Assembly: GCF_000615445.1 (NCBI RefSeq)
Contig: NZ_BALY01000003.1
Span: 31,271 to 95,270 of the forward strand
Origin: Lactobacillus hamsteri DSM 5661 = JCM 6256
Lineage (GTDB): Bacteria > Bacillota > Bacilli > Lactobacillales > Lactobacillaceae
Direction: 5' to 3'
DNA length: 64,000 bases
Shown: positions 18,251 through 28,077 of the stretch, one piece after another
How positions within the stretch are numbered: the stretch's first letter is position 1
Layout: every line of letters begins with the position of its first letter
Notes under the pieces: generated by a model
Told to the model about the DNA's origin: nothing
What the model saw: only the letters and a program-made list of their open reading frames with translations
Database searches by the model: none
Program-made: the position numbers and the translations under genes

Positions 18251-19668
18251 GAGTCCACCTTGTCCCTTGAGGAGTATCCTGAATAGTTACGCCCAATTCT
18301 TTTAATTGATCACGAATTTGATCACTGACGGCCCAGTCCTTATTTTTGCGTGCTTCGTCACGTTTTTTAACTAATTCGTCAATTTCCGCATCATCTGAAC
18401 TGGCAACACTCGCTGTTAGCTTTTCGCAGTCAATTCCAAAGATGCTTAGCCATGAACTAAGAAGAGTCTTGAATTTCTTGAGTTCATCTTTATCAACGTT
18501 AGAAAGATTAGTATTAGCATTTACTACTGGTAAAACTTCATAAATAGCAGTCAAAGCATTTTGAACATTGAAATCATCATCCATTGCTGCTTCAAAGTTT
18601 TCCTTAGTTTTAGCAATTGCACTACGTAAAGAATCAGATACTTTAGATTCAGTATCATCTTCTAAACGATAGTCAATATTTTTAAGCGCATTCTTAAAGC
18701 GCTCCAAGATAGTTTCAGCCTGTTTTAAATTATCTTCTGAATAATTGATTTGTCGACGGTATTGAACGCTAGCCATGAAGAAACGCAAAACTTGTGGATC
18801 AACTTCCTTCAAAATATCATGAACAGTCACAAAATTATGAAGCGATTTTGACATCTTTTCTTGATCTTTACCGACAGTCACAAAACCATTATGCATCCAG
18901 TAATTGACAAATTTCTTTCCAGTTTTGGCTTCACTTTGAGCAATTTCATTTTCATGGTGTGGAAATTCCAAATCTTGGCCACCACCGTGAATATCAATTG
19001 TATCGCCTAAATACTTAGTCGACATAACTGAACATTCAATATGCCAACCTGGACGCCCCTTGCCCCATGGCGAATCCCACGCAATTTCGTCAGATTCTTT
19101 TTGTGCTTTCCAAAGAGCAAAATCAATTGGATCTTCTTTACGATTTTGTTCTTCATCATTAACATGCTCAGAAGCGCCTTCTTCAAGCTGTTCAATATTT
19201 TGATCGCTTAATTCGCCATAATCCATAAATTTTTTAGCACGATAATAAACATCCCCATCAACTTCATAAGCGTAACCCTTGGCAATTAAATCTTGAACAA
19301 AGGCAATAATTTCTTTAATTTCATGAGTAGCACGCGGATGAACTGTAGCTGGCTCAACATTTAAAGCATTAGTATCTTCTAAATAAGCATTAATATAACG
19401 TTCGGCAAGTTCCGGTACGGTGATCTCTTCTTTTCTTGCTTCATTGATCATCTTATCGTCTACATCTGTAAAGTTAGAAACATACTTTACTTTATAGCCT
19501 TTATATTCAAAATAACGTCTGATTGTATCAAAGGCAATTGCACTACGGGCATTACCAATGTGAATATAGTTGTAAACTGTTGGTCCACAGACATACATGC
19601 TAATTTGTCCTGGAACTAAAGGTTTGAATTCTTCTTTTTTTTCGCGTTAGCGTATTAAAAATTTTCAC
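18243..19668 (-). pseudogene. cysS: Cysteinyl-tRNA synthetase, frame broken by a 1-base insertion in an A8 run
   Basis: Charges tRNA-Cys; essential. The open frame from [11 protein letters not shown] shows the class I motifs HIGNARS, the zinc ligands (C-GPTVYN, ECSVMS, HHENE) and KMSKS ([10 protein letters not shown]). The expected N-terminus lies upstream in another frame: GTG at 19666-19668 gives [10 protein letters not shown], then an A8 run (19635-19642) shifts the frame before [12 protein letters not shown]. Seven As would restore a 474-aa protein. Because loss of CysRS is lethal, a homopolymer sequencing error is the best explanation. Restart at the internal ATG would drop about 24 residues including the first strand. 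Confidence 0.93.
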
Positions 19669-19719
19669 GGCTAATACTTGTCCTTTCTAAAACAGCTATT
19701 TTCATTTTACCAGACTATC

Positions 19720-19747
19720 AAAAAAGCTGCGTTTCCACGCAGCTTTT
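19720..19747 (-). terminator. Intrinsic terminator after gltX
   Basis: AAAAGCTGCGT, GGAA, ACGCAGCTTTT and more T residues on the minus strand, 20 bp after the gltX stop. It separates gltX from cysS. Confidence 0.9.
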
Positions 19748-19766
19748 ATTTTTATTAATTTAGCTA

Positions 19767-21266
19767 TTAGAGACCATTTTCTTCCATTTGCTTCAAGGTT
19801 AAGTCAAGGTGGTTCATAACTCTTTCCTTACCTAAAAGTTCCATAGCTTCGCCGATACCAGGTCCAACCATTGATCTGGTTGCAGCAATTCTAATTGGCA
19901 TGAAGAGCTTTCTACCTTTAATGCCAGTTTCACGACGAGTAGCTTGAATAGCACCCATGATTTGAACTGCAGTAAAACGAGGAATTAAATCAAGTTGCTT
20001 CTTGAATTCTTCAATTACTGGACGAGCATCATCATTCTTGATCTCTTCAAGTTCTTCATCACTCAAGTTCTTAGCATCTTCAAAGAAGATCTTAGCCATA
20101 TCAACAATTTGGTTAGTGTATGACATTTGAACTGAGTAAATGTTAACCAATTGACGAACCCATTCCATCTTTTCTGGAGTTGGATTCTTTTCAATAAGAC
20201 CTGCTTCTTGCAAGTTGTTCAAAGCAAGATCAAGCAAAGTATCACGATCAGCCTTCTTGATGTATTGGTTGTTTACCCATTCAAGCTTCTTTTGATCAAA
20301 GGCAGCTGGTGACTTAGACAAACGCTTAGGATCAAATTGCTTGATAAATTCACGTTGACTAAAGATTTCATTTTCACCAACAGGTGACCAACCAAGAAGA
20401 GTAATGAAGTTAAACATTGCATCTGGAAGGTAACCAAGGTCACGGTATTGTTCAATAAATTGAAGAACTGATTCATCACGCTTAGAAAGCTTCTTACCAG
20501 TTGCGGCGTTAATGATCAAAGTCATGTGGCCGAACTTAGGTGGTTCCCAGCCAAGTGCTTCATAAACAACTAATTGCTTAGGAGTATTTGAAACGTGGTC
20601 ATCACCACGAAGTACGTGAGTAATTTCCATTAAGTGGTCATCAACTACAACGGCAAAGTTGTAAGTTGGCATACCATCACGCTTTTGAATAACGAAGTCA
20701 CCACCAATGGTGTCTGATTCAAAGCTTAAGTGACCCTTAACCATATCATCCCATTCGTAAGTTTCCATTTCTGGAATGTGAATACGAACAACTGGCTTCA
20801 AGCCTTTTGCTTGTGCTTCTTCTTGTGCCTTCTTAATTTCGTCAGCAGTCATGCCTTCATATTCGTAAGTGTAGTGAGGAGCAATACCCATAGCACGTTG
20901 TTCTTCACGTTGTGCTTCAAGTTCTTCCTCAGTCTTGTATGAGTAATATGCCTTGCCTTCATCAATCAATTGCTTGATGTATTTGTTGTAAATATCTTTT
21001 CTTTCTGATTGACGGTATGGACCGTAGTCTCCACCCTTATCAGGACCTTCATCCCAGTCAATGCCTAACCAGTGAAGGTTTTCCATTTGAGATTCTGATC
21101 CACCTTTAACATTACGCTTTTGGTCAGTATCTTCGATTCTTAAAACGAAAGTACCTTTGTTGTGACGAGCGAATAAATAGTTAAAAAGTGCAGTACGTGC
21201 GTTACCAATGTGTAAGTGACCAGTTGGACTTGGTGCATATCTTACACGGATTTTTTGTTTAGCCAA
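19767..21266 (-). CDS. gltX: Glutamyl-tRNA synthetase
   Basis: Class I synthetase (499 aa) charging tRNA-Glu; in lactobacilli it usually also misacylates tRNA-Gln for later amidation by GatCAB. The HIGH-type motif is [13 protein letters not shown] (12-24) and the KMSKS-type motif is KKLSKRDES. The C-terminal anticodon domain includes the conserved [14 protein letters not shown]. It stands alone between radA and cysS with its own terminator. Confidence 0.97.
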   Translation of the reverse strand: MAKQKIRVRYAPSPTGHLHIGNARTALFNYLFARHNKGTFVLRIEDTDQKRNVKGGSESQMENLHWLGIDWDEGPDKGGDYGPYRQSERKDIYNKYIKQLIDEGKAYYSYKTEEELEAQREEQRAMGIAPHYTYEYEGMTADEIKKAQEEAQAKGLKPVVRIHIPEMETYEWDDMVKGHLSFESDTIGGDFVIQKRDGMPTYNFAVVVDDHLMEITHVLRGDDHVSNTPKQLVVYEALGWEPPKFGHMTLIINAATGKKLSKRDESVLQFIEQYRDLGYLPDAMFNFITLLGWSPVGENEIFSQREFIKQFDPKRLSKSPAAFDQKKLEWVNNQYIKKADRDTLLDLALNNLQEAGLIEKNPTPEKMEWVRQLVNIYSVQMSYTNQIVDMAKIFFEDAKNLSDEELEEIKNDDARPVIEEFKKQLDLIPRFTAVQIMGAIQATRRETGIKGRKLFMPIRIAATRSMVGPGIGEAMELLGKERVMNHLDLTLKQMEENGL

Positions 21267-21340
21267 AATTCATGCCTCTTTCAAAAATAGTATATTTAAA
21301 CAATCCTAGTTTACGCGTAATATGGAAAAAGTTCAATTCC

Positions 21341-22717
21341 TTAACCAAAAACTAATTTTAAAGCTTGAGGAATGCTAGAAACTGGAATAACCTCAATGCC
21401 TAAATCTTTTAGCCCATTATGCATATTATGCTTAGGAACAAAAATACGCTTAAAACCAACTTTAGCTGCTTCTTTAATTCTTGCTTCAATTTTATCAACA
21501 CGGCGTACCTCGCCGGTCAAGCCGACTTCCCCTACAAAGCAATCTGTGGCAGAAATTTCTTTATCTGTATAACTAGAAGCTACAGACATAGCCACGGCTA
21601 AATCAATTGCTGGTTCATTTAATCGAATTCCGCCAGTTGCTGTTAAATAGACATCTTGATTTTGCAACATCAAATTACCGCGTTTTTCAAGAACAGCTAA
21701 TAAAAGTGCCGCACGATTATAGTCAATTCCTGATGTCGTTCTCTTAGCATAGCCAAAAGCCGTCGGCGTTACTAAAGCTTGAATTTCTGCTAAAAGTGGC
21801 CGTGTTCCTTCCAAAGAAACCACAACAGCTGACCCCGTTGATTTAGGCAAACGCTGATCAAGAAAAATTGAGGAAGGATTGGTTACCTCTCGTAAACCTT
21901 CATTAATCATTTCGAACATGCCAATTTCATTAGCAGCCCCAAAACGATTCTTTACTGAATGCAAAATACGATATGAATGGTGCTCATCACCCTCAAAATA
22001 AAGAACTGTGTCTACCATATGTTCCATTATTTTTGGACCGGCAATTGCACCTTCTTTAGTAACATGTCCGATTACAAAAATTGTAATTGCATCCATTTTT
22101 GCAATTTTCATCAATTCACTAGTTACTTCTCGAACCTGTGAAGCCGATCCTGTCATTGAATCTATGCTTGGTTCATTCATTGTCTGAATTGAATCAATAA
22201 CTACGAAATCTGGCTTAACGTCATTAATTTGTTCACGAATATCATGCATGTCCGTTTCAGGGTAAAGAAGCATGTTGCTCTGCCCTACTCCCAAACGGTC
22301 AGCTCGCAATTTAATCTGATTGGCGGATTCTTCTCCAGATACATAAAGGACTTTATATTTTTCAGATAAGTCGCTCATGATTTGAAGCATCAAGGTTGAT
22401 TTACCAATTCCAGGATCTCCACCAATTAAAACAAGTGATCCTGGAACAATTCCGCCACCTAAAACACGATTTAATTCTTCAGATTTAGTTGGAATTCTTT
22501 CTTCTTTTTCGGCCTTAACTTTTTCAAGCTTTACCGGTTCATTGATTCCTGTTTTTTGAATCAATTGACTGGCAGTTGCCTTGGTCGAACGTTTTTGCAC
22601 TTCCTGCGTTTCTTTTTCAAATTGATTCCAAGCTCCGCAATTTGGACAACGACCTAAATAACTTGCCGAAATATAGCCACAAGACCGGCATTTATATTGC
22701 GTCTTTACTCTTGCCAT
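21341..22717 (-). CDS. radA: DNA repair protein RadA
   Basis: RecA-like branch-migration helicase (458 aa) acting in recombinational repair and transformation. A zinc finger (Cys 10, 13, 24, 27) precedes Walker [10 protein letters not shown] (99-107), the RadA-specific KNRFG motif (256-260) and a Lon-protease-like C-terminal domain ([15 protein letters not shown]) that lacks the protease dyad. It starts 3 bp after the dUTPase-like gene and is co-transcribed with it. Confidence 0.97.
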   Translation of the reverse strand: MARVKTQYKCRSCGYISASYLGRCPNCGAWNQFEKETQEVQKRSTKATASQLIQKTGINEPVKLEKVKAEKEERIPTKSEELNRVLGGGIVPGSLVLIGGDPGIGKSTLMLQIMSDLSEKYKVLYVSGEESANQIKLRADRLGVGQSNMLLYPETDMHDIREQINDVKPDFVVIDSIQTMNEPSIDSMTGSASQVREVTSELMKIAKMDAITIFVIGHVTKEGAIAGPKIMEHMVDTVLYFEGDEHHSYRILHSVKNRFGAANEIGMFEMINEGLREVTNPSSIFLDQRLPKSTGSAVVVSLEGTRPLLAEIQALVTPTAFGYAKRTTSGIDYNRAALLLAVLEKRGNLMLQNQDVYLTATGGIRLNEPAIDLAVAMSVASSYTDKEISATDCFVGEVGLTGEVRRVDKIEARIKEAAKVGFKRIFVPKHNMHNGLKDLGIEVIPVSSIPQALKLVFG

Positions 22718-22720
22718 TAA

Positions 22721-23272
22721 CTAACCTTCTTTTTCATTAGTTGAACCAAACCCACTAATCCGTTCACGACTAATCGGATTATCATCATCCGTTTTTAAAT
22801 ACTTCATAAATATGCCTTGAGCAATACGTTCTCCTTTATGAATATGAAGAGGACGCACTCCGTAATTAAGCATTTGTACAAAAAGTTCCCCTTCATTATT
22901 AGGGTTATTGTAGTAATCTGCATCAATTACGCCAATTCCATTTGGCAAAGATAAATTCTTCTTAAAAGTATTTGATGAACGATTAGCCAAAATTAAAACT
23001 TCATCTTCTGGCATATATACTTTTAATCCCGTTGGTACCAAAATTGGCTTTAATATCTCTTCAGCCATTTCATAATCACGTTCATTCAATTCATGACCAT
23101 TTCTGATCAATCTAAAAATACGTACGAAATTTAACCGCCAAATACTTGGAATAGTAATATCTTCGGCAGCTTCAATATCATAGCCAGCACTAGCCAAAGT
23201 TTGGCGTCTTGGCAAATTAATATTTTTGTCTTTATATTTAGTAACTACTTCAAATCCACGTGTTTTCATCAT
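22721..23272 (-). CDS. dut: dUTP diphosphatase (Dut, trimeric type)
   Basis: Hydrolyses dUTP to dUMP, keeping uracil out of DNA and feeding thymidylate synthesis. The five dUTPase motifs are present: SAGYDIEA, RSS, NGIGVIDADYYNN, RIAQGIF and the flexible SGFGSTNEKEG tail. At 183 aa it is longer than the usual 150; an inserted segment near residues 43-75 (rich in Arg, Glu and hydrophobic residues) accounts for this. Codon 2 is also ATG. It forms an operon with radA. Confidence 0.9.
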   Translation of the reverse strand: MMKTRGFEVVTKYKDKNINLPRRQTLASAGYDIEAAEDITIPSIWRLNFVRIFRLIRNGHELNERDYEMAEEILKPILVPTGLKVYMPEDEVLILANRSSNTFKKNLSLPNGIGVIDADYYNNPNNEGELFVQMLNYGVRPLHIHKGERIAQGIFMKYLKTDDDNPISRERISGFGSTNEKEG

Positions 23273-23407
23273 TGAGTAAACTCCATTTAATCTTTTCTTT
23301 TGCTAGGTATCTATTTTACAATGTTTTTTAGTAAAGCAAAAAGGATTTAGTCCTTCATATATAAATACGCAAAAAAATCAGATATTACCGAAATAAAAGG
23401 AAAAATT

Positions 23408-23704
23408 ATGACTGAAGAAATCAAAAAATTTTTTACATTAAAAAATGACGACGATATTATTACTTCACGAACAGATCTAGATTTAATTAACCGCCCCGAT
23501 CAAAAAGTTTGGGTAATGAATCATATTTTTATAAATCCGGATAATCACAATGAACACGAGATCAGTATTTTAATGGAAAAAGTGGTGAAGTTTGTCAAAG
23601 ATTCAAATAAACAAGTTTGGCCTCTCGATCCTATTGCAATCAAATATTTTAAAAAGCATCCCGAATTTAAGAATATTTGGTACCATAAACCATTTAATTT
23701 TTAA
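23408..23704 (+). CDS. Small protein resembling a minimal GNAT-type (YidJ-like) domain
   Basis: Not firmly recognised. The 98-aa product has a C-terminal half that resembles the small Acetyltransf_CG family: a helix (MEKVVKFVKDSNKQVWPLDP) then IKYFKKHPEFKNIWYHKP, the place where those proteins carry a CPF..YI.KHPEY motif. The usual acetyl-CoA loop (RGQG) is not visible, so it may be inactive or another fold. It has an AAAGGAAAAATT ribosome binding site and lies alone between divergent dut and plus-strand pepC. Confidence 0.55.
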   Translation: MTEEIKKFFTLKNDDDIITSRTDLDLINRPDQKVWVMNHIFINPDNHNEHEISILMEKVVKFVKDSNKQVWPLDPIAIKYFKKHPEFKNIWYHKPFNF

Positions 23705-23788
23705 GCGCCTGCATAGACGATTCTTTTTTTATGGGCTAAAATAGAATTTGATTAAATGATTATTAAATATCACTAAGGAGGAATTTTA

Positions 23789-25135
23789 ATGTCAAAAGAA
23801 ATCTCAAACGATACTATTGATAAGTTTGAAAAAGATTTAAACAATCATCCTATTTTCAACGTTGCCAGCCATGCCGCTCAAGAAAATGGCATCTTCAAGG
23901 CTAGTCAAAACTTGCAAACTAAAATTGATTTAGATCCTACTTTTTCAATTGAAATCGAAACTGGTAAGCCAGCTGATCAAAAGCAATCTGGTCGTTGCTG
24001 GATGTTTAGTGCATTAAACACTATGCGTCACCCACTTCAAAAGAAATTTAGCTTAAAAGATTTTGAATTATCACAAAATTACACCAACTTCTGGGATAAG
24101 TTTGAAAAGTCTAACTGGTTCTTTGAAAACGTAATTGCTACTGCTGATAAAGATCTTGGCGACCGTAAAGTTGCATTCTTGTTCACCACTCCTCAACAAG
24201 ATGGTGGTCAATGGGATATGCTTTGCGGAATTATTGAAAAATATGGTATTGTTCCTAAGAGCGTTTATCCAGAAACCGCAAATGCTACCAATTCAAGTGC
24301 ATTAAACGACACTTTGAACACTTTGCTTCGTAAAGATGGTCTCGAACTTCGCAAGTTGGTTAACGACGGCAAGTCAGAAGATGAAGTCCAAGCTCGCAAG
24401 GAAGAAATGCTTAACGATGTCTTCCGCGTATTAGCCATTTCATTGGGCGTTCCACCAAAGAAGTTTAACTTTGAATACACTGACGATGACCACAATTACC
24501 ATATTGATAAGGACATTACTCCTAAGGAATTCTTTGACAAGTACGTTGGCATGAATCTTGAAGACCATATCTCAACCATCAATGCTCCAACTGCTGATAA
24601 ACCTTTCCACAAGGTATTCTCTGTTGAATACTTAGGTAACGTTGAAGGCGGTCGTCAAGTTCGTCACTTAAACTTAAAGGTTGATGAAATGAAAGACTTA
24701 ATCATCAAGCAATTAAAGAGTGGCGAAGTTGTATGGTTTGGTTCAAATGTTGTGAAGGATTCTGAACGCCGTGCTGGTCTTCTTGATACTAACCTTTACA
24801 GACGCGATCAATTATTTGATGTTGATTTCACTATGTCTAAAGCAGATATGCTTGATTCCGGCGAAAGTATGATGGACCATGCGATGGTTATCACTGGTGT
24901 TGACATTGTTGATGGCAAGCCAACTAGGTGGAAGATCGAAAACTCATGGGGTGAAAAACCTGGCTTTAAAGGCTACTTCGTAATGAGCGATAAATGGTTT
25001 GATTCATTTGTTTACCAAGCAGTTATCAACAAGAAGTTCTTGCCAGATGACCTAAAGAAGGCTTACGACGAAGGTAAAGAAGACCCAATTCAATTATTGC
25101 CATGGGATCCAATGGGTGCTTTAGCCTTTGAATAA
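23789..25135 (+). CDS. pepC: Aminopeptidase C (C1B cysteine peptidase)
   Basis: Bleomycin-hydrolase-like cytoplasmic aminopeptidase (448 aa) that trims peptides taken up from milk or host proteins. The catalytic cysteine is C70 in QSGRCWMF, the histidine lies in MMDHAMVITGVD near 371 and the asparagine in ENSWGEKPG near 393. The acidic, self-blocking C-terminus (PWDPMGALAFE) is typical. A strong GGAGG site precedes the ATG and a bidirectional terminator follows. PepC rather than PepE/PepG is favoured by length and the N-terminal segment NHPIFNVASHAAQENG. Confidence 0.93.
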   Translation: MSKEISNDTIDKFEKDLNNHPIFNVASHAAQENGIFKASQNLQTKIDLDPTFSIEIETGKPADQKQSGRCWMFSALNTMRHPLQKKFSLKDFELSQNYTNFWDKFEKSNWFFENVIATADKDLGDRKVAFLFTTPQQDGGQWDMLCGIIEKYGIVPKSVYPETANATNSSALNDTLNTLLRKDGLELRKLVNDGKSEDEVQARKEEMLNDVFRVLAISLGVPPKKFNFEYTDDDHNYHIDKDITPKEFFDKYVGMNLEDHISTINAPTADKPFHKVFSVEYLGNVEGGRQVRHLNLKVDEMKDLIIKQLKSGEVVWFGSNVVKDSERRAGLLDTNLYRRDQLFDVDFTMSKADMLDSGESMMDHAMVITGVDIVDGKPTRWKIENSWGEKPGFKGYFVMSDKWFDSFVYQAVINKKFLPDDLKKAYDEGKEDPIQLLPWDPMGALAFE

Positions 25136-25152
25136 AAAATAATTTAAGAATC

Positions 25153-25188
25153 AAAAAAGAGTTACCACAATCGTGTAACTCTTTTTTT
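25153..25188. terminator. Bidirectional intrinsic terminator between pepC and the P-loop kinase gene
   Basis: AAAAAAGAGTTAC, loop, GTAACTCTTTTTTT. A-tract and T-tract flank the stem, so it can stop both convergent transcripts. It abuts the stop codon of the minus-strand gene. Confidence 0.9.
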
Positions 25189-26124
25189 CTACCAAATGTG
25201 AAGCAAACGTGTTGGATCAAGCTTGCTTAAGTTGAATTGATGAACGTGTTGTTGTTCATTTTCTGGAAATTCTTTAAGGTAATCAGCCACATTGAATAAT
25301 CCTGTTGAATATGACCAAACCCCATGAACTTTTCTAACCGGATCAATCATTTCATTTCTTATTGGATAAGTTGATATCAAGAAATGTTTATGATGGAATT
25401 TAAAAACAAAATATGGCAACTTAAATTCTTCCACAGCCTCTTCTGCCGTTTTGGCAATTGTTACCACATTACGGTAAGTTCCATACTTTTCCGTAAACTT
25501 ATCATTAAATGAAAAGTAGAAATTAGAAATATGCACATGTGGAAAATCTTCCTCTGCCACTTTATCTGGAACAGCAATCACATGAGAATATTTATCTAAA
25601 TTGCTTTCCCGTTGAGAAAGAGCTTTTTCCATTTGATTAGGAACAATACCGTGGGCCCACTCAGGAACTTCTGGATGAGCTTTGTAAGAATGATACATTT
25701 GCTTAACTACTTCAGGTTTTACCCAGTCGTAATGCATTCTGGTCTGATTACGCTTGAGTAAATTATCCAAAGTATTATGTTGCATCAAATCAACTACAAA
25801 TAATTCATAATGGTATTTATCTACCCATGGCTTAAAATGTTCAATTGCACTTGGAACAACGTGAGTTCCATCAACAATTACCGTTTCACCATGAGACATC
25901 TTATGTTCTACAAGATTATCTACCATTTTTTGTGTTTGAACAGTTACATGACGCGGAATTACCTGATGTAAATAATCGGCTTCTTCTTGATAATAAACTG
26001 TTAAATCCGCCAATAATAACCGAATTTGATCACGACTAATCGCATACGGTTGTAAGTGATGACGCGCAATAAAAGAAGATTTACCGGAGCCAGGTGCGCC
26101 ACGTAATAAAAATATCTTACGCAT
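25189..26124 (-). CDS. P-loop kinase-like protein (polynucleotide kinase / zeta-like)
   Basis: A 311-aa protein whose first 150 residues form an AAA/P-loop kinase of the T4 polynucleotide kinase kind: Walker A GAPGSGKSS (9-17), AISRDQIR (the substrate Asp/Arg helix), and VIVDGTHVVPSAIEHF (Walker B-like with DGTH). The C-terminal half (about 190-311) has no domain I recognise. Its substrate could be a nucleic acid 5' end, a nucleotide or a small molecule. It stands alone and ends at the pepC terminator. Confidence 0.7.
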   Translation of the reverse strand: MRKIFLLRGAPGSGKSSFIARHHLQPYAISRDQIRLLLADLTVYYQEEADYLHQVIPRHVTVQTQKMVDNLVEHKMSHGETVIVDGTHVVPSAIEHFKPWVDKYHYELFVVDLMQHNTLDNLLKRNQTRMHYDWVKPEVVKQMYHSYKAHPEVPEWAHGIVPNQMEKALSQRESNLDKYSHVIAVPDKVAEEDFPHVHISNFYFSFNDKFTEKYGTYRNVVTIAKTAEEAVEEFKLPYFVFKFHHKHFLISTYPIRNEMIDPVRKVHGVWSYSTGLFNVADYLKEFPENEQQHVHQFNLSKLDPTRLLHIW

Positions 26125-26230
26125 GCCAAATACTCCAAACTAGAAAATAAATATTGTATATCGTATAAATTTTACCATAATTGTAGCCAATTCATTATTA
26201 TGAGTATTAAAAAAGTGTACTTTCGTACAC

Positions 26231-26908
26231 TTACTTTAAAATTTCTTTGTTTATTATATTAAGATGATCATCCATTGTATAAATAATTGGCTGTGCATTA
26301 GGAACTTCTAGCTTCACAATATCGTGATCACTAGTATTTTCAATTTTTTTAATTAATGCTCTTAAACTTGAACCATGAGCAACAATTAATTGATCTTCCC
26401 CCATCAACATACGGCTGGCTACTTCATCATAATAATATGGCATTAACCGAAGTTGAGTTTGATGCAAACTCTCTGCACGTGGCATTAAATGTTGATCACA
26501 AAATCTATAGCGCCGATCAATAATTGGCGAACCTTGCTTAGGCGGAACAGAATCAAAGCCCCGGCGCCATTCTAATACTTGTTCTGCACCAAAGACTTTC
26601 CTTGAAATATTCTTATTAAGGCCTCTAAGAGCACCATAGTGCCGTTCATTGAGTCGCCATGTCTTAGTGATTGGTAGATATAAAAAATCGCAGACATCAG
26701 CTACAATATTGGCTGTCGTGATAGCACGTGATAAAACTGAAGTATGAATATGAGTAGGATTGAAATTGGAAATTTTATTAATTAATTTTCCTGCATTTCT
26801 GGCCTGCTCTTCTCCTTTTTCAGTTAAAGGAACATCATTCCAGCCTGTATAAACGTTAGCTGCGTTAGCTACACTTTCCCCATGTCTGACTAAAACTAAT
26901 TTAACCAT
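26231..26908 (-). CDS. gpmA: 2,3-bisphosphoglycerate-dependent phosphoglycerate mutase
   Basis: Histidine phosphatase superfamily (225 aa). The catalytic His is in LVRHGES (6-12); the mutase signature NERHYGALRGLNK and the second His in VAHGSSLRALI are present, separating it from broad phosphatases. It interconverts 3- and 2-phosphoglycerate. Lactobacilli often have several gpm-like copies, so this could be a secondary isozyme. It follows the small membrane protein gene by 5 bp. Confidence 0.85.
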   Translation of the reverse strand: MVKLVLVRHGESVANAANVYTGWNDVPLTEKGEEQARNAGKLINKISNFNPTHIHTSVLSRAITTANIVADVCDFLYLPITKTWRLNERHYGALRGLNKNISRKVFGAEQVLEWRRGFDSVPPKQGSPIIDRRYRFCDQHLMPRAESLHQTQLRLMPYYYDEVASRMLMGEDQLIVAHGSSLRALIKKIENTSDHDIVKLEVPNAQPIIYTMDDHLNIINKEILK

Positions 26909-26913
26909 TATAG

Positions 26914-27108
26914 TTACAGCCCCTTATTCATCAAGCACATGATTAATAGAATAATTCCACTAATAGTGAAAATCATCCCCAATACTGCAAAAGCTTTAAT
27001 CCCTTTTTTATTATTTGGCTGTCTTCTTCGATTAAAAGCATAGGATAGATCATAAATTCCTACGATAATAACGATAATTGCTGTAAAAATATTAACTTGA
27101 AAATTCAT
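26914..27108 (-). CDS. Small two-helix membrane protein of unknown function (64 aa)
   Basis: Two hydrophobic segments (about 6-24 and 39-59) with a basic, Asn-rich loop between them (RRRQPNNKKG). No family recognised. It sits 8 bp after the CDF exporter gene and 5 bp before gpmA, so it is probably part of that operon. Confidence 0.65.
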   Translation of the reverse strand: MNFQVNIFTAIIVIIVGIYDLSYAFNRRRQPNNKKGIKAFAVLGMIFTISGIILLIMCLMNKGL

Positions 27109-27116
27109 AACTTCTC

Positions 27117-28010
27117 CTAATTTTCATGTCCTCGTTCAACAATCATTTGATCATTACGGCCACGTTCACATTCTGCTTGCAGATTAATATGATTTACCCC
27201 TAATTCATCTTTTAGTTTTTTGCCAATTTTTTGACAAAGATCTTCAAATTGACCAGCTGTTAGGTCTTTATCCACATTTAAGTGTGCATCAAGCATAATG
27301 TAATCATCACTATAGCGCCAAACATGAACGTGGTGGATATTTTTCACTTCTGGAAAACTCAATGCAATTTGATTTACTTTTTCCAAATCAATATCAGGAT
27401 TAGATTCCATCAAAACATTGGCAGCTTTCATCGTAATTTCATAGGCTTCATGAAGAACAAACAATGAAACCAAAATAGTTAAAACAGGATCAAGCCAAGT
27501 CACATTCCAAAAGTAAATGAAAATCGCACCAATTACCACAGCCACACTTGATAAGGCATCGCTCATCATGTGAACAAAAGTTGAACGAACGTTTAAATTT
27601 TTCTTGGCATCATGATGCATGGCAAACATAGAAATAAAGTTTGCTAAAAGTCCGATAATAGAAACAATCAACATTATTCCGCCCTTAATATGTTCAGGCT
27701 CCCAAAAACGTTGAATTGCTTCGACAAACAGCACTAAACTAATGACAATTAAAATTACTCCATTAGTAAATGCTGCCAAGGTTTCGGCTCGCTGATATCC
27801 AAAAGTTTTATTTTTATTGCGATTGCGCTGACTGATTAAGTGGGCCAAAAACGACAACACAATTGCGCCCACATCACTTAAGTTATGCACAGCATCTGAA
27901 AGCAAGGCTAAAGATCCTGAAATTATCCCACCAAAGAATTCAGCCACTGTAATCACAACATTTAATAATGTTATAAATATATAGCGTTTAGTTGTATGAT
28001 CTTTTTTCAT
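27117..28010 (-). CDS. Cation diffusion facilitator (CzcD/ZitB-like)
   Basis: Metal/proton antiporter (297 aa) with six membrane segments. The metal site is shown by LLSDAVHNLSD (TM2) and HMMSDALSS (TM5), the HxxxD pattern of zinc-type transporters, and a His-rich cytoplasmic C-terminal domain (NIHHVHVWRYSDDYIMLDAH). The likely cargo is Zn(II), possibly Co or Cd. First gene of a three-gene unit with the small membrane protein and gpmA. Confidence 0.92.
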   Translation of the reverse strand: MKKDHTTKRYIFITLLNVVITVAEFFGGIISGSLALLSDAVHNLSDVGAIVLSFLAHLISQRNRNKNKTFGYQRAETLAAFTNGVILIVISLVLFVEAIQRFWEPEHIKGGIMLIVSIIGLLANFISMFAMHHDAKKNLNVRSTFVHMMSDALSSVAVVIGAIFIYFWNVTWLDPVLTILVSLFVLHEAYEITMKAANVLMESNPDIDLEKVNQIALSFPEVKNIHHVHVWRYSDDYIMLDAHLNVDKDLTAGQFEDLCQKIGKKLKDELGVNHINLQAECERGRNDQMIVERGHEN

Positions 28011-28041
28011 ATCGACTTTCCTTTCGCTTCTTCAGTGTACC

Positions 28042-28072
28042 AAAAAAAGTCTCACTTAGGCAGTGAGACTTC
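28042..28072 (-). terminator. Intrinsic terminator after the histidine phosphatase gene
   Basis: AAGTCTCACT, GCCTA, AGTGAGACTT and seven T residues on the minus strand, 6 bp after the stop at 28078. Confidence 0.88.
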
Positions 28073-28077
28073 TTACT

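Noticed and set aside
19669..19766. T-box riboswitch before cysS
   Set aside because: The gap of about 100 bp holds only the gltX terminator; no AGGGTGGNACCGCG-like box.
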